Positions 6,414 to 12,467 of a stretch of 15,053 bases of DNA are shown here, piece after piece (position 1 is the stretch's first letter; every line of letters begins with the position of its first letter). The notes beneath the pieces are model-generated. The model was not told where the DNA came from. It was given only the letters and a program-made list of their open reading frames with translations, and made no database searches. The position numbers were made by a program, and so were the translations under genes. This DNA is from CAYJPV01 sp964396055 (GTDB lineage Bacteria; Acidobacteriota; Vicinamibacteria; Vicinamibacterales; JAKQTR01). The stretch is from contig CAYNDV010000119.1 of NCBI GenBank assembly GCA_964396055.1, positions 1 through 15,053 on the forward strand, in the 5' to 3' direction.

Positions 6414-9076
6414 TCCATCCCCACCCACACCCCAAGCAGCCGCGTGTCGCTGCTGTTGGGGTCCAGGCGCGCGGGCGTGAAGCCGGTGCTCACCGTGACG
6501 GTGAGCACCGTCGCTGATCCGCCGGCGAGCGGCACCGACACCGCCCGCGTCTCTCCGGCGGCCAGCTCCCACTGCTCCTGCCACGCCCCCGCAGCCAGGG
6601 TGACCGTCGTCGGGACCGCCCCCGCCCGCACGCGCAGCGGGACGGTCGCCTGGCTATCCGGAGCCGCCAGCAGCAGCCGCGACGCGGCGAGTCCGGCCAC
6701 CCACAGACCTGACGGCTCGAGGTAAACGCTCTCCCCCACGCCCATCACGACGACGTCGCCGTACCGCCTGGCGGCGGTCACGCGGCCATCGGCGGCGCCT
6801 TCGTAGCCGGCCGGCAGCTTCACCGACACCGCCTCGAGTTCGAGGCGTCGCACCTGGCGCCGCTGGGCGTCGTCGCCGCGCAGCGTCAGCGACCGCACCG
6901 GCCAGGGCAGCACGATCTCGCGGGAGGTCCGTCCCGACGGCAGCCGCCACCTGTCGATGGCGGCATCCCCGCGGCCGATGACGACCTCAACGGCTGCACC
7001 TCCCGCGCGCATGTCCGACCAGACCCGGTACCGTCCGGCGGGCAACCGCGGCGCCCACAGCCACGCGTCGGCCGGCCGGCCCGCAGCTCCCGCTCCATCC
7101 AGGCGCACGGCCGCAAGGCCCTCAGCCGCGGACACCACCCGCACCGGATCGTAGCGGATGACCACGGCGCCCGGTTCCTGGGCCGCCCGGCTGAAGAGCG
7201 CCAACTGCCCGCCGGCCGGGCTCAGGCCCGTCGCGCCTTCGAGCCGCCAGCTGAGGGCCGCCGCCGAACAGATCGCCACTGCCATGCAGACGGCGAACAG
7301 CAGCCCCTCGCGGCCGCCCGACAGGCGCAGCCGGTCGGCCGCGGTCCGGCACAGCAGCCAGGCCCCGGCCAGCGCGGCCACCCATCCGGCGGCGGACGCC
7401 GCGGCCGTACCGGGTGTCGTCCGGAAGACGCTGGGCAGCGCCCGCACCACATCCGCGCTGCGCGTCGCCCACACCGCCCACAGCGCCTGCCCGTCGCGGA
7501 CGTTGAACACGAGCCGGCCGCCCTCCACCGACGCCAGCGCCGCAGCCAGCGCCAGGCTGGCGCCCAGCAGCGTGAGCAGCAGCAGGCGCGTCGGACGCCG
7601 GACCGCCGACGACCAGGCGAACGCCGCCGGCAGCGCGCACGCCAGCATCACCGGCCCGAGGAAGCGGGCCGGCGAGCTGTGCCCGCCCCACCACATGTGG
7701 TACATCGCGCTGACGATGGCGTACGGCACCACGATGACGAGCCACTCCGCGGCCAGCCGCCGGTGCCGCCTGGCCATCACGACCACGCCCGCGCAGACGG
7801 CGGCATACACCGGAGCCGCCGCCACCAGGCCGAACTGCTGGTCGACCAGCAGGCCCGTCAGGCCCCGGCCCACGTTCGCCAGCGACATCTGCGTGTAGTG
7901 GCCGTACGCCACCGACGGATTCGGGCTGCCGTAGATGACCTGGTAGTACCCGAACCAGGCGAGCGCGCTCACGACCGGCGCCGACGCAAACGCTGCCAGG
8001 GCCCGCCAGCGATCGGCGCGGCTCCACGCGCGCAGCACGAAGACCACGCCCAGTGCCGCCGCCACGACCGAGAAGCGCGGGTGGAGCCACGGCAGCGACG
8101 CAGCGGCCGTGCCGGCCAGGGCCCAGGTCCACCACGGCCGTGATGCCTCGCGGTGGAGCGTCACCAGCACGACCAGCACAGCGGCGACCACTACCCCGCC
8201 GGGGCCGTCGGGATAAACGGTGAACGACAGGAAGAGGAACGGCGCCGTCAGCGCCACCCCGGCCCATGCGAACCAGGCGGCGCCTGCCTGTCCGGTGGCC
8301 ACGTACGCCGTGCGCCACACGGCCCCCGCCGCCAGCGCGGCCAGCAGGGCCAGCCATACCTTCACCGCCGCGTGACCGCCCAGCGCGAAGGCCGGCGCCA
8401 CCAGCGCCGAGACGCCGGGCAGGTGGATCGAGTAGATCTCGCGGTCGAGCCCGCGCCGAAGGTAGTCGGGCCGGAGCACGCCGGCGAAGTACGACAGGTA
8501 GTCGCCCTGCCGGTGATTGTTCTCGATCCGCAGGTCGCCGTCCTGCAGCAGGCTCTGCGTGATGATGAGGTAGTGCGGCTCGTCACCGCCGGGCACGACG
8601 CTCGACAGCCGCCAGCCGACGCCCAGGTACACGACGGCTGCCAGGACGCACGCCACCCACGGCGCGCGCCGTGACTGCGCGTACCATCGTGCGGGGACCC
8701 TGCCCGGATCCCCGACGCGCCCGCGCGCCCGGGTCTCACCGGTGACGGCCGCAACCAGGGCGGCAATCCAGACCACCACACCGACAGGGCCGGCCAGCAC
8801 GAGCACGGCGGCCGGCAGCGGCAGCGGCAGCCACGGCAGCACCAACGCCCCGGTGGCGAACAGCGGCATCGCCCGGTCGCGGGTGAGCCGCAGGGCCGCC
8901 GCCAGCGCCACGGCACCGGCGACACACGCCGCCCACATCCACCACGGCGGTAACAGGCCCACGCGCGACGCGCCGGCGCCGCCGTCGGTGAGGGTCAGCA
9001 GGCCGGCCGACGACCACGCCGCCGTCCCGACGCACACGGCGGCCGCCAGGGTCACGGGCGTCAGGCGGCGTCGCAT
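6410..9076 (-). CDS. GT-C-like multi-pass membrane glycosyltransferase with C-terminal beta-rich domain
   Basis: Read from the ATG at 9076 this is an 888-residue protein. Residues 1-610 hold at least ten hydrophobic membrane segments. The first main extracytoplasmic loop carries GDEPHY (164-169), an acidic motif like the catalytic Asp/Glu of GT-C enzymes that use polyprenyl-phosphate sugars. Other conserved-looking loops are LHPRF (331-335) and MYHMWWGGHSSPARF (458-472). Residues about 615-888 are soluble, Val/Thr-rich and probably two beta-sandwich units, perhaps binding the acceptor glycan; one begins near LPAGRYRVWSDM. The frame stays open to 9280, but that extension would cross the neighbouring gene's start. 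The 9076 ATG lies 7 bases from a -10-like box. An ATG at 9085 is also possible (891 residues) but lies inside that box. Sugar donor and acceptor are unknown. The GT-C assignment rests on topology and motif only. Confidence 0.72.
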   Translation of the reverse strand: MRRRLTPVTLAAAVCVGTAAWSSAGLLTLTDGGAGASRVGLLPPWWMWAACVAGAVALAAALRLTRDRAMPLFATGALVLPWLPLPLPAAVLVLAGPVGVVVWIAALVAAVTGETRARGRVGDPGRVPARWYAQSRRAPWVACVLAAVVYLGVGWRLSSVVPGGDEPHYLIITQSLLQDGDLRIENNHRQGDYLSYFAGVLRPDYLRRGLDREIYSIHLPGVSALVAPAFALGGHAAVKVWLALLAALAAGAVWRTAYVATGQAGAAWFAWAGVALTAPFLFLSFTVYPDGPGGVVVAAVLVVLVTLHREASRPWWTWALAGTAAASLPWLHPRFSVVAAALGVVFVLRAWSRADRWRALAAFASAPVVSALAWFGYYQVIYGSPNPSVAYGHYTQMSLANVGRGLTGLLVDQQFGLVAAAPVYAAVCAGVVVMARRHRRLAAEWLVIVVPYAIVSAMYHMWWGGHSSPARFLGPVMLACALPAAFAWSSAVRRPTRLLLLTLLGASLALAAALASVEGGRLVFNVRDGQALWAVWATRSADVVRALPSVFRTTPGTAAASAAGWVAALAGAWLLCRTAADRLRLSGGREGLLFAVCMAVAICSAAALSWRLEGATGLSPAGGQLALFSRAAQEPGAVVIRYDPVRVVSAAEGLAAVRLDGAGAAGRPADAWLWAPRLPAGRYRVWSDMRAGGAAVEVVIGRGDAAIDRWRLPSGRTSREIVLPWPVRSLTLRGDDAQRRQVRRLELEAVSVKLPAGYEGAADGRVTAARRYGDVVVMGVGESVYLEPSGLWVAGLAASRLLLAAPDSQATVPLRVRAGAVPTTVTLAAGAWQEQWELAAGETRAVSVPLAGGSATVLTVTVSTGFTPARLDPNSSDTRLLGVWVGMD
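6430..6461 (+). terminator. Stem-loop just past the barrel gene stop
   Basis: Positions 6430-6440 pair with 6449-6461 as an 11-bp stem interrupted by a 2-nt bulge (6455-6456), with an 8-nt loop. It starts 17 bases after the barrel stop codon and lies inside the 3' coding end of the convergent gene. There is no U-tract, so it may act as a processing or 3' stabilising hairpin, or in Rho-linked termination, rather than as a classic intrinsic terminator. Confidence 0.4.
6484..6510. repeat. 27-bp near-perfect inverted repeat
   Basis: Arms of 13 bp (6484-6496 and 6498-6510) are exact reverse complements around a single central G at 6497. It lies 71 bp past the barrel gene stop and inside the 3' end of the GT-C-like gene, where it encodes a Thr/Val-alternating beta-strand (TVLTVTVST). 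It could end or protect transcripts arriving from either side, or bind a dimeric protein. Confidence 0.75.
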
Positions 9077-9083
9077 GGTGGGC

Positions 9084-9093
9084 ATGGTACCAT
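9084..9093. promoter_or_regulatory. Palindromic bidirectional -10 element (ATGGTACCAT)
   Basis: The 10 bases are self-complementary, so TACCAT is read on both strands: 9088-9093 on plus and 9089-9084 on minus. It stands 8 bases before the ATG at 9102 and 7 bases before the ATG at 9076. A start site at normal distance from either box would fall on the A of the start codon, giving leaderless mRNAs both ways. A weak AGGG (9094-9097) precedes the plus gene. No -35 boxes are evident. Symmetric bacterial promoters of this kind are known; its activity here is inferred. Confidence 0.55.
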
Positions 9094-9101
9094 AGGGCGC
9101 C

Positions 9102-10760
9102 ATGCGGCCCGGCCTTCGTGACGCCCTGCTCATCGCCCTCGCCGCCCTCGGTCTCGCGGTGCTGCTCACCTGGCCCCTCACGCCGAAACTGGCGTCAGGC
9201 GGGCGCCTCGACACCGACGATGGGCGCTTCAGCGTCTGGAACGTGGCGTGGGTCGCGCGAACCCTGGTGACCGATCCCACAGGGGTCTACGACGCCAACA
9301 TCTTCTACCCGCGCCGCGGCACGCTGGCGTACTCGGAGGCCAACCTCGGCGCAGGCGTGCTGGCCATCCCGGCGTACTGGCTGAGCGGCGGCAATCCGTA
9401 CCTGGCGCACAACTCGGTGGTGCTCCTGTCGTTCGTGCTCGCCATGCTGGGCATGTGGGCGCTGGTCCGGCACCTCACGGGCAGCAGCCTCGCCGGGGTG
9501 GCGCCCGGCATCGCCTTCGCCTTCTGCCCGCACGTGTTCTCGCACCTGCCGCACATCCAGTTGCTGATGTCGGCGGGCCTGCCGTTCGCGCTGCTCGCGA
9601 TGCACCGGTTCGTCGAGCGTCAGACGCCAGTCCGGGTGATCACGCTGGGCCTGGTCGTCGGCGCGCAGGGCCTGGCCTGCGGCTACTACGGCGTCTTCGC
9701 TGCGCTGCTGCTCACGCCGGGCATCGTCTTCTACGGCATCCGGACCGGCCAGTGGCGCCGCTGGACCTACTGGGCGTGGGCCGCCGCCGCCGGCCTGCTG
9801 GCCATCGCCGTGGTGGTGCCCTTCTTCCTGCCATACCTCGACCTGCAGGCCAGCACCGGGTTCGCGCGGACCGTGGCCGAAACGCGGCAGTGGTCGGCCC
9901 GCTGGTCGTCCTATGCGGCGTCGCCGGCGTGGGCCCACCGCTGGCTCGTGCCGTACCTGCCGCCCTGGGGTGAAGTCCTCTATCCCGGCACCGTGGCGCT
10001 GGTCGGCGGCCTGCTCGGCGCCCGGCTGCTGTGGCGGATGCATGAGTCCAGCCCGGCGGGCGTGCGCGGCCGCGACCACGCGTGGTTCTACGGCGGCATC
10101 GTGATCGTCATGGGCTGGGCCTCGTTCGGGCCTGACGCGGGCCTGTACTACCTGCTGCACGAGTCCATCCCGCTCTTCCAGTGGATCCGGGCGCCCTCGC
10201 GGCTGGGATTCCTCGTGGGCATGAGTCTCGCGGTGCTCGCCGGGTTCGCGATTCGGTGGCTGCTGACGCGATCCGCCCGGCCGGCGGCGGCGGCCGCCGT
10301 GATCGCCGCCATCACGGTGGGAGACATCGTCATCGCGCCCCTGAACCTCCAGGACGCGGAGCCCGTGGCGGCGGCGTACGAGTCGCTGAAACGCCGGCCG
10401 TACGGCCCGGTGGCGGAGTTCCCCTTCTTCTACCTGCGGATGGACTTCCCCCGCCACGCGTACTACATGCTGAACTCGACGTCCCACTGGCGCCCGCTGG
10501 TGAACGGGTACTCGGACTTCATCCCGCCCGAGTTCCGGCAGATGGTCGTCCCGGTCAGCTCGTTTCCCAACGACGAGTCGTTTGCGATCCTGAAGCAGTT
10601 CCGCGTCCGGTACGCCGTGTTCCACATGAACCTCTACAGCCGGAGCGCGTGGAAGGCCGTCGAAGCGCGCCTCGACACGTACCGCGCGTACCTGAAACCC
10701 ATCCGCAAAGAGGACCCGGTGTGGTTGTTCGAGATCGTCGCCTGGCCGCCGTCGCGTTAG
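9102..10760 (+). CDS. GT-C-like multi-pass membrane protein, paralog A
   Basis: This 552-residue integral membrane protein has a first helix at about residues 8-24, followed by an extracytoplasmic loop with RLDTDDGRFSVWN (35-47) and DANIFYP (64-70). Many further helices follow, and a short non-membrane C-terminal region holds VAEFPFF (437-443) and LNSTSHWRPLVNGYS (457-471). The acidic residues after helix 1 are where GT-C glycosyltransferases place their catalytic Asp. The next gene is a clear paralog with the same motifs in the same order. A role in transferring lipid-linked sugars to surface polymers is inferred from topology and from the neighbouring GT-C-like gene. Flippase or glycan-chain membrane functions cannot be excluded. 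The start at 9102 fits a leaderless transcript from the box at 9084-9093. Confidence 0.7.
   Translation: MRPGLRDALLIALAALGLAVLLTWPLTPKLASGGRLDTDDGRFSVWNVAWVARTLVTDPTGVYDANIFYPRRGTLAYSEANLGAGVLAIPAYWLSGGNPYLAHNSVVLLSFVLAMLGMWALVRHLTGSSLAGVAPGIAFAFCPHVFSHLPHIQLLMSAGLPFALLAMHRFVERQTPVRVITLGLVVGAQGLACGYYGVFAALLLTPGIVFYGIRTGQWRRWTYWAWAAAAGLLAIAVVVPFFLPYLDLQASTGFARTVAETRQWSARWSSYAASPAWAHRWLVPYLPPWGEVLYPGTVALVGGLLGARLLWRMHESSPAGVRGRDHAWFYGGIVIVMGWASFGPDAGLYYLLHESIPLFQWIRAPSRLGFLVGMSLAVLAGFAIRWLLTRSARPAAAAAVIAAITVGDIVIAPLNLQDAEPVAAAYESLKRRPYGPVAEFPFFYLRMDFPRHAYYMLNSTSHWRPLVNGYSDFIPPEFRQMVVPVSSFPNDESFAILKQFRVRYAVFHMNLYSRSAWKAVEARLDTYRAYLKPIRKEDPVWLFEIVAWPPSR
10707..10714 (+). promoter_or_regulatory. 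Ribosome-binding site deciding a GTG start (AAAGAGGA)
   Basis: This strong purine-rich site lies inside the 3' end of paralog A, 6 bp before GTG at 10721. It supports that GTG as the start of paralog B over the much longer upstream open frame. The GTG lies 40 bp inside the upstream gene, so translation of the two is probably coupled. Confidence 0.65.
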
Positions 10761-12343
10761 CCGCGTGCCTGGCGCTGGCGGTGCTGCACACCTGGCCGCT
10801 GGCGCTGGCGCCGCACCGCCTGTCGCGGCACGACAATGCCGACACGATGCTGAACGAGTGGATCGTGGCGTGGGTGGCGCACCAGGGACCGCGCGATCCC
10901 GTCGCGCTGTTCGACGCCAACATCTTCCACCCCGAGCGGCGGACGCTGGCCTTTTCGGAGCACCTCGTCGTGCCGGCAGCCCTCGCCGCGCCCCTCCTCT
11001 GGGCCGGCGCCTCGCCCGTGCTCGCCTACAACCTGCTCGTGATGGCCGGCCTGGCCCTGTCGGCCTGGGCGATGTGGTGGGTGGTGGCCCGCTGGACCGG
11101 CAGCCAGGTGGCCGGGGCCGTCTCGGCGTCCGTGTACGCGTTCAACGCCCACACGCTGACGCGCCTCCCCCACGTGCAGGCCCTCCATCTCGAGTTCCTG
11201 CCCCTGGCGTGGTTCGCGTTCGATCGCCTGCTCGACGGGCGGCGGTGGCGGCACGCCTGGGGCCTGGCCCTGGCGGCCGTGGCGCAGGCCCTGTGCTCGA
11301 ACTACCTGCTGGTCTTCACGGCGGTGGCGCTGGCGGTCTCGGCCCTGGTCAGGCCCCGCGAGTGGCTGGTGCCGTGGCGAGGCGCGACGGTGACGCGCCT
11401 CGCGTGCGCGGCCGCCGTCGCGGCCCTGGCGCTGGCACCGTTCCTGGTGCCGTACGCGATGGCCCAGCGCGAGCAGGGGCTGACGCGGTCGCTCGACGAG
11501 GTGGCGTTGTACTCGTCCACGTGGCGCGATTACGCCGCCACCGCCGGACGGATGCACTACGCCCTGTGGAGTCACCGGGTGTTCGATGGCGCCACGGCGC
11601 TCTTCCCCGGTGCGATAGCCGTCGGCCTCGCTGCCCTCGCGCTCTGGCCCGGGCGCGCGCTGCGTGATCCGCGGGCCCGGATGTGCGCGGCGACGGGTGC
11701 CGTGGGGTTCGTCCTCTCGTTCGGGCCGGCCGTGCCGGGCTACGCCACGCTGTACCACGCGTTGCCGCTGCTGCAGGGCGTGCGCGGCGCCGCCCGCTTC
11801 GGGTTCCTCGCCCTGATCGCCGTGGCGGTGCTGGCCGGGTACGGCACCGCCTGGGCGGCCGCCCGCGGGCGCGGGCGCCGATGGTGGCCCGTGGCGGCGG
11901 CGGCGGTTCTCGTGGCCATTCACGCGGAGGCCCTGCGGGCGCCCATGGTGTATCGCCCGTTCGACGGCATCCCGCGCGTCTACGACGCGCTCACGCACGC
12001 CGACGGCGCCATCGTCGCGGAGTTCCCGTTCTTCCCCGTCGAGGGCGTGTTTCGCAATGCGGAGTACGTGCTGAACTCGACCGCGCACTGGAAACCACTG
12101 GTCAACGGCTACAGTGGCTTCACGCCGCCCAGTTACGTCGAGAACGCCAGGGCCCTGCAGGGGTTCCCGGATGACCGTGCCCGCGACAGGCTGCGGCAAC
12201 TGGGCGTGACCCACGTGGTGGTGCACCTCGAGGCGTACGGCCGGCGCCGCACCGAACTGGCCGTGGCCATCCGGCAGACGCCCTGGCTGCGCATGGTGGC
12301 AGGCGACGGGCGCGTGACGGTGTACAGAACAATCCCGGATTGA
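10721..12343 (+). CDS. GT-C-like multi-pass membrane protein, paralog B
   Basis: This 540-residue polytopic membrane protein is a tandem paralog of the preceding gene. Shared landmarks in order are TWPL after helix 1 (24-27 here, 23-26 in A), an acidic patch HDNAD (37-41), DANIFHP (65-71), a late RFGFLALIAVAVLAG helix matching RLGFLVGMSLAVLAG of A, VAEFPFF (432-438) and LNSTAHWKPLVNGYS (451-465). The GTG at 10721 is chosen because it gives 23 residues before TWPL, against 22 in A, and has a good AGAGGA site. It overlaps gene A by 40 bp, so the two are probably co-transcribed and translationally coupled. The function is inferred to be that of A: sugar transfer or a related step in envelope glycan assembly. 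The TGA stop at 12341-12343 is 10 bases before the scaffold gap, so the gene is complete. Confidence 0.72.
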   Translation: MVVRDRRLAAVALAACLALAVLHTWPLALAPHRLSRHDNADTMLNEWIVAWVAHQGPRDPVALFDANIFHPERRTLAFSEHLVVPAALAAPLLWAGASPVLAYNLLVMAGLALSAWAMWWVVARWTGSQVAGAVSASVYAFNAHTLTRLPHVQALHLEFLPLAWFAFDRLLDGRRWRHAWGLALAAVAQALCSNYLLVFTAVALAVSALVRPREWLVPWRGATVTRLACAAAVAALALAPFLVPYAMAQREQGLTRSLDEVALYSSTWRDYAATAGRMHYALWSHRVFDGATALFPGAIAVGLAALALWPGRALRDPRARMCAATGAVGFVLSFGPAVPGYATLYHALPLLQGVRGAARFGFLALIAVAVLAGYGTAWAAARGRGRRWWPVAAAAVLVAIHAEALRAPMVYRPFDGIPRVYDALTHADGAIVAEFPFFPVEGVFRNAEYVLNSTAHWKPLVNGYSGFTPPSYVENARALQGFPDDRARDRLRQLGVTHVVVHLEAYGRRRTELAVAIRQTPWLRMVAGDGRVTVYRTIPD

Positions 12344-12353
12344 TTTCGCCTGT

Positions 12354-12453
12354 NNNNNNNNNNNNNNNNNNNNNNNNNNNNNNNNNNNNNNNNNNNNNNN
12401 NNNNNNNNNNNNNNNNNNNNNNNNNNNNNNNNNNNNNNNNNNNNNNNNNNNNN
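12354..12453. other. Scaffold gap of exactly 100 N
   Basis: One hundred consecutive N separate paralog B from the lytic transglycosylase gene. A round 100 is the usual placeholder for a gap of unknown size. Both flanking genes end before the gap, so no gene is visibly broken. The gap could nevertheless hide anything from a short repeat to whole genes. Confidence 0.98.
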
Positions 12454-12467
12454 GAACCGTGAACCCT
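12454..12467. repeat. Heptamer units abutting the gap
   Basis: The first 14 known bases after the gap are two heptamers, GAACCGT and GAACCCT, identical at 6 of 7 positions. The last base of the second is the first base of the complement of the transglycosylase TGA stop (12467-12469). These look like the edge of a tandem array hidden in the gap. Two units alone are weak evidence; the link to the arrays at 1-56 and 1845-1879 strengthens it. Confidence 0.45.

Noticed and set aside
9077..9280. N-terminal extension of the GT-C-like gene to 9280
   Set aside because: It would cross the divergent gene's start and the shared promoter, and the extra residues are low-complexity Arg/Ser/Ala with no membrane segment. 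The ATG at 9076 begins a normal hydrophobic N-terminus.
10181..10720. Extension of paralog B upstream to 10181
   Set aside because: It lies out of frame inside paralog A. The alignment with A and the AGAGGA site support GTG at 10721.
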